A stretch of DNA of 9,331 nucleotides from Desulfobacteria bacterium (GTDB taxonomy: Bacteria; Desulfobacterota; Desulfobacteria; Desulfobacterales; C00003060), in the NCBI GenBank assembly GCA_030145035.1, contig JAQYWL010000461.1:1-9331 (forward strand), written 5' to 3'. This document shows, piece after piece, positions 1-6,190 of this stretch (position 1 is its first letter; every line of letters begins with the position of its first letter). Made by a program: the position numbers and the translations under genes. The notes under the pieces are model-generated. The model had not been told where the DNA came from. It did no database searches and saw only the letters and a list, made by a program, of their open reading frames with translations.

Positions 1-414
1 GCCTCACCTGAGGGTGTGTTGCGTGGGGCCTACATCCTGGCAGAGTCGCCACACGGAATACCAGAAGTCCTGATCCTTGCCACCGGATCAGAGGTCCATC
101 TGGCATTGGCTGCCTATGAAAAGCTCGTTCAGGAAGGGGTTGCGGTTCGGGTGGTCAGCATGCCGAGTTGGGAGGTTTTTGAGGCCCAGGAAGCTGCCTA
201 TCGGGAAAAGGTCCTGCCGGCCAAAGTAAAGGTGCGCCTGTCCATCGAGGCAGGCGTACCCATGGGCTGGGAGCGCTATGTAGGGATCGAGGGCAAGGTG
301 ATCGGTATTGAACGCTTTGGGGCTTCTGCACCCGGCGGTGTTGTTTTGGAAAAATTCGGCATTACTGCCGGGGCCGTTGTTGCCGCAGTCAAAGAGATGC
401 TTGCAAGGCCTTGA
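1..414 (+). CDS. tkt: Transketolase, C-terminal part (5' end outside window)
   Basis: This is the last 137 residues of a transketolase, the thiamine-diphosphate enzyme that moves two-carbon ketol units between sugar phosphates in the cytosolic non-oxidative pentose phosphate pathway. The frame is open from base 1 and stops with TGA at 412-414, so the gene starts upstream of the window. The visible part is the C-terminal transketolase domain. It contains the strand LILATGSEVHLALAAYEKL, then VRVVSMPS, an AAYREKVLP segment, the EAGVPMGWERYVG segment and the FGASAPG loop, all in the order found in bacterial Tkt proteins. The TPP-binding N-terminal and pyrimidine domains are not visible. The end at LEKFGITAGAVVAAVKEML is the normal family terminus, so the gene looks intact at this end. 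A GTG and a TTG near base 16 are internal codons, not starts. Family assignment is secure; which isoform it is cannot be told. Confidence 0.95.
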   Translation, partial: ASPEGVLRGAYILAESPHGIPEVLILATGSEVHLALAAYEKLVQEGVAVRVVSMPSWEVFEAQEAAYREKVLPAKVKVRLSIEAGVPMGWERYVGIEGKVIGIERFGASAPGGVVLEKFGITAGAVVAAVKEMLARP

Positions 415-441
415 ACTCCACCGATGTTTTGGAATCATACA

Positions 442-468
442 CCGGTGAGGGAACCTCACCCTCACCGG
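442..468. other. Hairpin just after the transketolase gene
   Basis: CCGGTGAG (442-449) pairs with CTCACCGG (461-468). A tighter alternative stem is GGTGAGG (444-450) with CCTCACC (454-460) around a GAA loop. It starts 27 bases after the transketolase stop, where a terminator would sit, but no T-run follows on either strand. It may be an mRNA 3'-end stabiliser or a factor-dependent terminator; it is not a convincing intrinsic terminator. Confidence 0.4.
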
Positions 469-499
469 CCCTGCCCAAAACCCCTTCAGACAGAAAATA

Positions 500-698
500 G
501 AGTTTCAGAAAAAGATTTCGACCGATAACACAGCCAAAATCTTTGGACCTGTGCGGTTACCTCAAAAATCCCCCTTTACAACAGGGGGACTTTAAGGAAT
601 TCCCCCCTTTTTTAAAGGGGGGCAAGGGGGGATTTTGATTGTATTGCCAAGCTCGTGAATGTACTAGCCGCACAGGTCCGAATCTTTTTCTGGAAGTC
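500..698. repeat. Composite inverted-repeat (MITE-like) element, copy A
   Basis: Two nested inverted repeats bound this stretch. The inner arms are GGACCTGTGCGG (545-556) and its exact complement CCGCACAGGTCC (668-679). The outer arms, 500-523 and 675-698, are complementary at about 20 of 24 positions and share the core AGAAAAAGATT/AATCTTTTTCT. Between the inner arms lies a separate G/C-run hairpin cluster (565-636). The inner-arm sequence recurs at 8971 and 9139, so it belongs to a dispersed family. No open frame lies inside and no transposase is present, so this is at most a non-autonomous mobile element. No clear target-site duplication was seen. Confidence 0.7.
565..636. repeat. Poly-C/poly-G hairpin repeat cluster
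   Basis: CCCCCCTTT (602-610) and AAAGGGGGG (614-622) form a perfect 9-bp stem. TCCCC (569-573) and GGGGA (585-589) form a second stem. AAAATCCCCC at the left end is matched by GGGGGGATTTT at the right end, so the unit as a whole is also an inverted repeat. From memory, units of this look are common intergenic repeats in deltaproteobacterial genomes. No coding potential is seen in it. Confidence 0.7.
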
Positions 699-800
699 TA
701 AAGATCTCCCCTAGCCGGTCTGTCAGAGGTGGCTGGTCAGCCCTGGGTGCGAAACAGCCTGTGAAGATATGACCTTTGGGACCTCCGGCACTATCGACGT

Positions 801-817
801 TTGGCATAGAACATGCA
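801..817 (+). promoter_or_regulatory. Candidate sigma-54 promoter of the two-component operon
   Basis: TTGGCATA (801-808), four bases, then ATGCA (813-817) gives GG-N10-GC with the TGGCA and TGCA context of the -24/-12 sigma-54 consensus (TGGCACG-N4-TTGCA). The predicted start of transcription is near 828, leaving an 80-base leader before the kinase ATG at 908. An imperfect dyad, GGCTG-N2-CAGCC (731-742), sits about 90 bp upstream of that start, where activators of this class often bind. Because the operon encodes a sigma-54 activator, self-activation is a natural reading. Confidence 0.55.
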
Positions 818-907
818 GCTAAACGGCCTACCTTACTCATTCTTAACCCCTCCGTCTCTGGCAGCCCTGTTTACAGGTCCAGGGCTTTACAAAGCGAGGC
901 AGCAAAC

Positions 908-2851
908 ATGAAAGATCAAGAACTCCAAGGCATCCTGATTGTTGATGATGACGAAGCAGTGGAAAAGGTGACCACGCGTATGATTCGCAGGATAGGCTAT
1001 TCGTGCGCTGCGGTTTCAAGCGGTGAGAAAGCCCTGGAGAGGCTTCAAAGAGAGGATTTTGACATCGTCATTTCCGACATCGCAATGACCGGGATGAACG
1101 GGGTTGAATTCATGAACAAGGCCAAGGAAAGGTACCCTCACTTAGACTTTATCATCATGACAGGGTACACCTCTGAATATTCTTATAGCAATATCATCAA
1201 GGCCGGGGCCATTGACTATCTGGCCAAACCGTTTGACCAGGCCGAACTTCAGGCCAGGTTAGAACGGGCGATAAAAGAAAGACGTTTGCTCAGCGAACTC
1301 AGGAAGTCCGAGAAGAGATATAGCACTTTGATTGAAAACTCCCCCGATATCATCTATACGCTCGACCCCGAAGGCAAGTTCACCTTTGTCGGCGGCGCCG
1401 TGGAAGACCTTCTCGGGTTTAGTCCACAGGGGTTGCTCGGTAGACACTTTTCCTCCATTGTCTATCCGGACGACAGAGACAGGGCACGGTGGCGCTTCAA
1501 TGAGCGAAGGGCAGGGGAACGTGCTACCAAAAGGCTTGAGTTGCGTCTAAAGACGAGCATGGGAGACCCAAAGCCGTTTGACGTAGACTACCTGGCCACG
1601 GAGCTGAGCGCCTTTGGCGTGTACGATGGGCCGGTGACTCTCAAGGACAAAACATTTCTTGGCACGTATGGGGTGGCAAGGGATATCACGGTACGCAAGC
1701 GTGCTGAGGAGGCATTGCAGAAAGCCAAAGATGAACTGGAAATACGGGTGGATGAGCGCACCAGGGAACTGCGGTCTGAACGTGACAAATTTCAAGGGAT
1801 GCTTTCCGCCCTGGGTGAGGGCGTGGATATCATCAACCGTGAGTGCATCATCGAGTACCAGAATGAAGTTCTTATGAGCCGATTCGGCGACAAGATAGGG
1901 GAAAAATGTCACCCCGCCTATATGCAGTTGACGGACCCCTGTGTGCACTGCCCAATCCATGAAGCGGTTGAAAGAGACAAGGCGGAACCTATTGAACTCG
2001 TTGCAGCGGATCAAAGAAACTACGAGATAAGTTTTTCACCTTTCACTGACACCGATGGTGAGATCAAGGTCATAAGACTGATAAGAGATATTACCAAAAG
2101 AAAGGTATTGCAGGCCGAAACCATGCGGGCAGGCCACCTTGCCGCACTGGGGGAGTTAGCGGCCGGCGTGGCCCACGAGATCAACAACCCCATAAACGGC
2201 ATCATTAACTACGCTCAGATAATAGTCGATCAGACCGATGGGGATGGCGAAGAGACAGAAATCCCTGAGAGGATCATCAAAGAGGGAAACCGCATTGCCG
2301 ATATTGTCAAGAACCTTCTCTCATTCGCACGAGATCAAAGGATGGAGCACAGCCTTGCCTTACCCAAGGATATCCTTGCAGATTCCCTCGGTCTGGTAGA
2401 AAAACAGATCCTCAAAGACGGCATAAACCTCAAGGTGGATGTGCCCGATACGCTTCCCAGGATCCGGGCACGGAGCCAGCAGATTCAACAGGTTTTTTTG
2501 AATATTCTCAGCAATTCCCGGTATGTCTTGAACAAGAAATTTCCGGGATCACACGAAGACAAGATACTTGAAATCAGAGGTGAAATGACCAGGGTCGATG
2601 AACAGGATTTTGTCAGGGTCACATTTTACGACAGCGGCACAGGAATACCCGCGCCCATACTGGATCAAATATGCGATCCCTTCTTCACCACCAAACCAAA
2701 GGGCGAGGGCACGGGATTGGGTTTGAGCATCAGCTATGGTATTGTGAAGGATCATGGAGGAAGGCTCTGGTTTCAGAGTGTGGAGGGGGAGTATACAAAG
2801 GTCATAGTCGATCTGCCGGTGGATAACAGATGGAGGGTCCCTGATGCCTAG
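908..2851 (+). CDS. Soluble hybrid sensor histidine kinase (REC-PAS-PAS-HisKA-HATPase)
   Basis: The product (647 residues) senses a signal, autophosphorylates on histidine and presumably passes the phosphate to the regulator encoded next. The order is: N-terminal receiver domain (residues 8-120; acidic D13-D14, acceptor D57, T85, K107); PAS (138-262); a short coiled coil (263-292); a second PAS (293-398) with C334, C345 and C348 in a C-X10-C-X2-C-P pattern; a HisKA H-box with H423 in GVAHEINNP; and an HATPase_c domain with N532/N536, DSGTGIP (575-581) and GEGTGLGL. There is no signal peptide or membrane segment, so it acts in the cytosol. The frame is open back to 776 from a TTG, but ATG 908 is chosen: GAGG (896-899) lies 8 bases upstream and the receiver begins at once. 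It overlaps the regulator gene by 8 bases. The stimulus is unknown; the cysteines suggest redox, metal or ligand sensing (inference). Confidence 0.93.
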   Translation: MKDQELQGILIVDDDEAVEKVTTRMIRRIGYSCAAVSSGEKALERLQREDFDIVISDIAMTGMNGVEFMNKAKERYPHLDFIIMTGYTSEYSYSNIIKAGAIDYLAKPFDQAELQARLERAIKERRLLSELRKSEKRYSTLIENSPDIIYTLDPEGKFTFVGGAVEDLLGFSPQGLLGRHFSSIVYPDDRDRARWRFNERRAGERATKRLELRLKTSMGDPKPFDVDYLATELSAFGVYDGPVTLKDKTFLGTYGVARDITVRKRAEEALQKAKDELEIRVDERTRELRSERDKFQGMLSALGEGVDIINRECIIEYQNEVLMSRFGDKIGEKCHPAYMQLTDPCVHCPIHEAVERDKAEPIELVAADQRNYEISFSPFTDTDGEIKVIRLIRDITKRKVLQAETMRAGHLAALGELAAGVAHEINNPINGIINYAQIIVDQTDGDGEETEIPERIIKEGNRIADIVKNLLSFARDQRMEHSLALPKDILADSLGLVEKQILKDGINLKVDVPDTLPRIRARSQQIQQVFLNILSNSRYVLNKKFPGSHEDKILEIRGEMTRVDEQDFVRVTFYDSGTGIPAPILDQICDPFFTTKPKGEGTGLGLSISYGIVKDHGGRLWFQSVEGEYTKVIVDLPVDNRWRVPDA

Positions 2852-4616
2852 GATTCTTGTCATAGACGATGAAGAAAGCATCCGTTTCACCTTCAAATCG
2901 TTCCTCGTTAAGGAACAGCATAAAGTAATGACTGCAAAAAACTATGACTCGGCAATTGAGAGCATCTCAAGCGGGGCGCCAGATCTGATATTTGCGGACA
3001 TTATCCTTGGCGGCCGCACAGGGATTGATGTGCTTCGGGAAGTCAAAAACAGAGGGCTGGGGTGTCCTGTCATTATGATCACGGGCGAGCCGAATGTGAA
3101 AACCGCAGCAAACTCAGTCCGCCTGGGTGCCTTTGACTACATCTCAAAACCGATACACAAAGAGACGCTTCTCCGAGCAACCAACATGGCTCTTCATCAC
3201 AAGGCCCTTGTGGACGAAAAGGACCGGATTGAGGCTGAAAAGGAAAAATACCGTTACAACCTTGAGGCAATATTCAAAAGTGTTCAGGACGCCATAGTTA
3301 CCGTAGATACTGAGATGCAAGTAATAGAGGCCAATGAGGCAACGAAAACCATTTGTGGCGTTGCCCCCCTGGAGTTGGTTGCTAAGAAATTTGATGGTGT
3401 TATGACCCGGTGCGACAAATCATGCCACAAGGCATTAGAGGAGACCCTCAAAACAAAAAATGCGGCGAGGGAATATGGCATTGAATGCAAGCATCAAGAC
3501 CGTCCCCGGCAGGTCGTGGCACTGAACAGCTCGCCGCTTATGAACCGCGATAACAAATTTATGGGAGCGGTTCTGGTGGTCAGGGACGTAACAAGGATTG
3601 CTGATCTGGAACGGGAATTGAAAGAGCGGCACAAATTTCAGAACTTGATCGGCAAAAGTAAAAAGATGCAGGAAATCTATTACCTTTTGGAGGACCTTGC
3701 CGACACGGAGACCACCGTTTTGATCACCGGCGCGAGCGGTACGGGCAAGGAGCTCGTGGCCGAGGCACTTCACTACGGAGGCATCCGCTCGGACAGGACC
3801 CTGGTCAAGGTGAACTGCTCAGCACTCGCTGAAAGCCTGCTGGAAAGCGAGCTGTTCGGTCATGTCAAAGGCGCTTTTACCGATGCCATCAAGGACAAGG
3901 CCGGCCGCTTTCAGATGTCCGATGGCGGCACCATCTTGCTGGATGAGATCGGCGACATCTCTCCCAGGATACAACTTAAACTCCTCAGGGTCCTGGAGGA
4001 AAAGGAGTTTGAGCGGGTGGGGGATTCTACCCCTGTGAAGATAGACGTGCGGGTGATTGGAACCACCAATCAAGACTTGAGAGAGAAGGTCGAGTTGGGA
4101 GAGTTCCGTCAAGACCTCTACTACCGTTTGAAGGTCATTGAGATTCCCCTGCCGCCCCTCCGTGAAAGGCGGGAAGATATCCCTTTGCTTGTTGATCACT
4201 TCTGCAATTTGTTCAACAAACGTGACAACAAGAACATCCTCGGCATATCGGATGAGGTTCGAAATATCTTCATGCGCTATCCCTGGCAAGGGAACGTCAG
4301 GGAGTTGGAACACGCCATTGAACATGCCTTTATACTCTGTCACGGGCAGACGATCACGGTTGATCATCTGCCCGCCGAAATAAAAGACTATACAAAAACG
4401 CTTGATCATCTGCCCGCCGAAATAGAAGATTATGCAAAAGATCATGGAACACCTCTCAAGAAAAGACCTGCCCATGGCCGTGATGCCATTGTTGAGGCCC
4501 TGGAGAAAACAGGCTGGAACAAGGCCAGGGCCGCACGCCTGCTCGGCGTAAGCCGCCAGACCATCTACCGAAAGATTCAAGATTTCGGAATTGTTGTAGA
4601 GGATGTCAGGGGTTGA
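2844..4616 (+). CDS. NtrC-family sigma-54-dependent response regulator (REC-PAS-AAA+-Fis HTH)
   Basis: This 590-residue activator drives open-complex formation by sigma-54 RNA polymerase. The receiver domain (1-115) has D8-D9, phosphoacceptor D52, T80 and K102. A PAS domain (136-252) contains C171, C190, C194 and C215. The AAA+ domain (about 268-500) has Walker A GASGTGKE (296-303), GAFTDA (343-348) in place of the canonical GAFTGA sigma-54 contact loop, Walker B GGTILLDEIGD, the FRQDLYYRL arginine-finger segment and GNVREL with R486. A Fis-type helix-turn-helix (546-583, ARLLGVSRQTIYRKI) binds the upstream site. The linker holds a 14-residue tandem duplication (507-534). ATG 2844 lies inside the kinase stop region, giving an 8-base overlap and coupled translation, which marks the two as a cognate pair. 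Likely targets nearby are the sigma-54 promoters at 801 and 6191 (inference). Confidence 0.95.
   Translation: MPRILVIDDEESIRFTFKSFLVKEQHKVMTAKNYDSAIESISSGAPDLIFADIILGGRTGIDVLREVKNRGLGCPVIMITGEPNVKTAANSVRLGAFDYISKPIHKETLLRATNMALHHKALVDEKDRIEAEKEKYRYNLEAIFKSVQDAIVTVDTEMQVIEANEATKTICGVAPLELVAKKFDGVMTRCDKSCHKALEETLKTKNAAREYGIECKHQDRPRQVVALNSSPLMNRDNKFMGAVLVVRDVTRIADLERELKERHKFQNLIGKSKKMQEIYYLLEDLADTETTVLITGASGTGKELVAEALHYGGIRSDRTLVKVNCSALAESLLESELFGHVKGAFTDAIKDKAGRFQMSDGGTILLDEIGDISPRIQLKLLRVLEEKEFERVGDSTPVKIDVRVIGTTNQDLREKVELGEFRQDLYYRLKVIEIPLPPLRERREDIPLLVDHFCNLFNKRDNKNILGISDEVRNIFMRYPWQGNVRELEHAIEHAFILCHGQTITVDHLPAEIKDYTKTLDHLPAEIEDYAKDHGTPLKKRPAHGRDAIVEALEKTGWNKARAARLLGVSRQTIYRKIQDFGIVVEDVRG
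4360..4443 (+). repeat. 42-bp in-frame tandem duplication within the activator gene
   Basis: Two 42-bp units, 4360-4401 and 4402-4443, encode DHLPAEIKDYTKTL and DHLPAEIEDYAKDH (residues 507-534). The first 23 bases are identical and the differences cluster toward the end. It adds one 14-residue copy to the linker between the AAA+ and DNA-binding domains. Only a single 'LP-x-EI' segment is normal at this place in the family. Confidence 0.9.
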
Positions 4617-4645
4617 TCACGAGGCATAGTCTTGCTTGTGGTAAC

Positions 4646-4676
4646 CGTTCACGGGTGAACTCTGAACCTGTGAACG
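4646..4676. other. GTTCAC/GTGAAC dyad cluster after the activator gene
   Basis: CGTTCAC (4646-4652) is the exact complement of GTGAACG (4670-4676), and a further GTGAAC (4655-4660) makes GTTCAC-GG-GTGAAC. It begins 30 bases after the activator stop. It could be a factor-dependent terminator hairpin, an operator or a small dispersed repeat. No T-run follows. The rest of 4617-4742 shows nothing recognisable. Confidence 0.4.
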
Positions 4677-4742
4677 CCTACGATAAATCCCAGAAATACT
4701 AAACGGGCAATTCTCAATCTTTTGCTCTGTTAGCCTATTGGC

Positions 4743-4771
4743 TTGACAGACGAGACCACATAAAATAGAAT
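4743..4771 (+). promoter_or_regulatory. Strong sigma-70-type promoter for the MNT/HEPN pair
   Basis: A perfect -35 box TTGACA (4743-4748), a 17-base spacer and the -10 box TAGAAT (4766-4771, five of six to TATAAT) make this the best housekeeping promoter in the window. The predicted start is near 4778, giving a leader of about 90 bases before ATG 4870. The heptamer ATAGAAT occurs twice with an 11-bp period (4765-4771 and 4776-4782), so the second copy could be an operator half-site or an alternative -10 box. Confidence 0.7.
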
Positions 4772-4869
4772 TCGGATAGAATCAAGAGGCAAAAGCGTCT
4801 CTGAAGCGGTTCTCGAAGATAGAAGACAGGGAATGATTATCTATCTTGATACCAGGGGGTGACAACTTC

Positions 4870-5202
4870 ATGTTCAGTCCTCAGGAAAAAAAGCTTTTGG
4901 ACCGACTGGTCTCCCTCTTTTCTTCGCTTCGGGAGGTGAAGGAGATCACTGTGTTCGGCTCCCGCGCAAGAGGTGATTCCAATGAGGAGTCTGACCTGGA
5001 TATTCTTCTTGTGCTATCAACCAACAATGTCAAGATTCTCAGACAGGTTGAACACCTGAAATGGAAGGCTCTTGATGACCCCGAAGATTTCTTTTATATC
5101 AATCTAATTCCTGTTAGTGAAGCTGAGTACAACAAATTCGCCAATTTGTTCCGATTAAACATCGAGAGAGAAGGAATTACTTTATGGAAAAAGCCAGAAT
5201 AG
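4870..5202 (+). CDS. MNT-type minimal nucleotidyltransferase
   Basis: This small (110-residue) cytosolic protein has a DNA polymerase beta-like nucleotidyltransferase fold. The signature is VFGSRARGDS (28-37) followed by SDLDILL (41-47): G30-S31 bind the triphosphate and D42/D44 are the metal-binding pair. Where many family members have a third acidic residue on a later strand, this protein appears to have N78 (YINLIPVS), so activity may be altered. ATG 4870 is preferred over an in-frame TTG at 4846 because AGGGGGTGA (4853-4861), very close to the Shine-Dalgarno sequence, sits just before it. The gene overlaps the HEPN gene by 19 bases. MNT/HEPN pairs are known toxin-antitoxin or defence modules in which MNT proteins can AMPylate the HEPN partner; by that analogy it is the antitoxin. 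The family is clear, the biological role is inferred. Confidence 0.88.
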   Translation: MFSPQEKKLLDRLVSLFSSLREVKEITVFGSRARGDSNEESDLDILLVLSTNNVKILRQVEHLKWKALDDPEDFFYINLIPVSEAEYNKFANLFRLNIEREGITLWKKPE

Positions 5203-5675
5203 AGGAAATAGAATCGGAACTGAGTTTTGCCAGAGAGAGATTCGGGTCAGCCAGGGACGATATTGAGGCGGAGCGGTTCAGGAGTGCCACATCCAGCCTC
5301 TATTTCACCCTGGAACACCTGGCAAAAGCCCTCCTTCTAACCGTGGGAATTGAAGTGCGATCGCATCAGGGAATTTTCACCATGCTTGGCAAACATTTTG
5401 TAAAGCCAGGGCGTTTGCCCGTTCGGATGGCAAGGCAACTTGGAAACCTTTATGAACGTAGGATTACAGCCGAATACAGCCGGAGAGCCGGGTGGGAGTT
5501 TACGGATGAAGAAGTTGCAACCTACCTTGGCTGGGTTAAGTTTTCCGCGAACGCTTTGTTGAAAGAATTAAAGGCTACTGTTCCGGAACTGAGCGACATG
5601 GTATCCTCCTTAAAAAAGGAGATAGATCAACAGACCCGTGGGGCCTACGCCCCGGAGGGAGCGAAGCGGAGCTAA
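5184..5675 (+). CDS. HEPN domain protein, partner of the MNT protein
   Basis: This 163-residue all-helical protein resembles the PF05168-type HEPN family. Typical features are the helix RFRSATSSLYFTLEHLAKAL (31-50), the RSHQGI segment (59-64) before a helix with FVKPGRLP, and the R-x-x-A-E-Y motif (R93 to Y98). The RX4-6H motif of catalytic HEPN RNases and HepT toxins is not evident after R92/R93, so ribonuclease activity is doubtful; Y98 could be a modification target (inference). ATG 5184 has AAGGA (5171-5175) eight bases upstream and overlaps the MNT stop, so the two are co-translated. The last dozen residues (RGAYAPEGAKRS) are encoded by hairpin-like repeat DNA and look like an acquired tail. 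It could be a toxin of a toxin-antitoxin pair or a nucleotide-binding accessory protein. Confidence 0.82.
   Translation: MEKARIEEIESELSFARERFGSARDDIEAERFRSATSSLYFTLEHLAKALLLTVGIEVRSHQGIFTMLGKHFVKPGRLPVRMARQLGNLYERRITAEYSRRAGWEFTDEEVATYLGWVKFSANALLKELKATVPELSDMVSSLKKEIDQQTRGAYAPEGAKRS
5640..5675 (+). repeat. REP-like hairpin forming the 3' end of the HEPN gene
   Basis: GGGGC (5640-5644), loop CTAC, GCCCC (5649-5653), followed by the low-complexity run GGAGGGAGCGAAGCGGAGC up to the stop codon. It resembles the small G/C hairpins elsewhere in the window (for example GGGGC-GAA-GCCCC at 8677-8689). It supplies the last 12 codons of the HEPN gene. Confidence 0.45.
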
Positions 5676-5727
5676 GTTCCACATGTTGCAGCAATGCGTC
5701 GGCCTTAACTGAAATCTATCATAGTCT

Positions 5728-5895
5728 CTATCCCTTAACCATGTCAATCTTATAATGCCGTTTCAGATAGCCGGGTATAACAACGTGGGCAATGTCCTCC
5801 AGGCCAAACCCAAAATTCCGGCTCAGTGCGCCCATTTCCTTTGCCAGAGCCTGCAAGGAATAAGATACTATAGAAAGGTGTAACATGTTACACAT
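5728..5895 (-). CDS. Possible small hypothetical protein or gene remnant
   Basis: This is a reverse-strand open frame of 55 residues from ATG 5895 to TAA at 5728. The frame stays open further upstream to a TTG at 5976. The C-terminal part, FGFGLEDIAHVVIPGYLKRH, has balanced, protein-like composition, but I do not recognise a family. A GGGGTG lies about 11 bases before ATG 5895 on this strand. The start codon and its surroundings fall inside the palindrome array at 5878-5925, so either the gene is controlled by that array or the frame is a chance or decayed remnant. Confidence that it is a working gene is low. Confidence 0.25.
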   Translation of the reverse strand: MCNMLHLSIVSYSLQALAKEMGALSRNFGFGLEDIAHVVIPGYLKRHYKIDMVKG

Positions 5896-5925
5896 ATGTA
5901 ACGTTACACCCCTGTAATATATTAC
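5878..5925. promoter_or_regulatory. Array of three perfect palindromes at exact 17-bp spacing
   Basis: GTGTAACATGTTACAC (5878-5893), TGTAACGTTACA (5897-5908) and GTAATATATTAC (5914-5925) are each perfect palindromes. Their centres lie at 5885.5, 5902.5 and 5919.5, that is, 17 bp apart twice. The half-site is GTAAC, or GTAAT in the third. This is the pattern of a cooperative operator or an upstream activating array for a dimeric regulator. It lies at about -339 to -292 from the predicted cytochrome transcription start and over the start of the small reverse-strand frame. The cognate protein is unknown. Confidence 0.65.
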
Positions 5926-6035
5926 GCTTTTTCCGTCCCCTTCAAACAACCTATTTCTCTCGTTCTTTCCTACCAAAAAAATTATCCCCCTTCACTGCGT
6001 AGTTTTATGCAGAGCGACTTCGTGCCTCAGAACAA

Positions 6036-6078
6036 CTGATTTTATTGACCCGGCAAGCAATTATATTAATAAAATCAG
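6036..6078. promoter_or_regulatory. Inverted repeat with perfect 11-bp arms upstream of the cytochrome promoter
   Basis: CTGATTTTATT (6036-6046) is the exact complement of AATAAAATCAG (6068-6078), with a 21-base spacer. It lies at about -181 to -139 from the predicted sigma-54 start, the usual zone for enhancer sites of NtrC-family activators. An AT-rich hairpin of an upstream transcript is the alternative. The rest of 5926-6190 holds no gene that I can support. Confidence 0.45.
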
Positions 6079-6154
6079 CTAACTGCATCCTCTCCAATCA
6101 CATGATTTCCCACACAGCAGCCAGGCTTGCCAAGAGTTTTCCACCCGCCCCGGG

Positions 6155-6177
6155 GAAGCTTTAAGCAAGATAGCTTC
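6155..6177. other. GAAGCT-N11-AGCTTC dyad followed by a T-run
   Basis: GAAGCT (6155-6160) pairs with AGCTTC (6172-6177), directly followed by TTTTTC on the + strand. It could be a weak intrinsic terminator that insulates the cytochrome promoter from upstream transcription, or a protein-binding site 40-60 bp before the predicted start. The stem is short, so the call is weak. Confidence 0.3.
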
Positions 6178-6190
6178 TTTTTCGGCTTTT

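Noticed and set aside
442..468. Intrinsic terminator for the transketolase gene
   Set aside because: The stem is good, but no T-run follows on either strand, so it is listed only as a hairpin.
776..907. Extension of the kinase by 44 residues from a TTG codon
   Set aside because: There is no ribosome site before 776, the extension is not domain-like, it contains the sigma-54 promoter candidate, and ATG 908 has a GAGG at good distance and starts directly at the receiver domain.
3819..4580. Long reverse-strand open frame (253 codons) opposite the AAA+ region
   Set aside because: It lies wholly antisense to the well-supported activator gene, has no family-like motifs, and is explained by that gene's codon bias.
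5878..5925. CRISPR-like array
   Set aside because: There are no direct repeats of 20 bp or more with spacers; the units are short palindromes with 3-5 base gaps.
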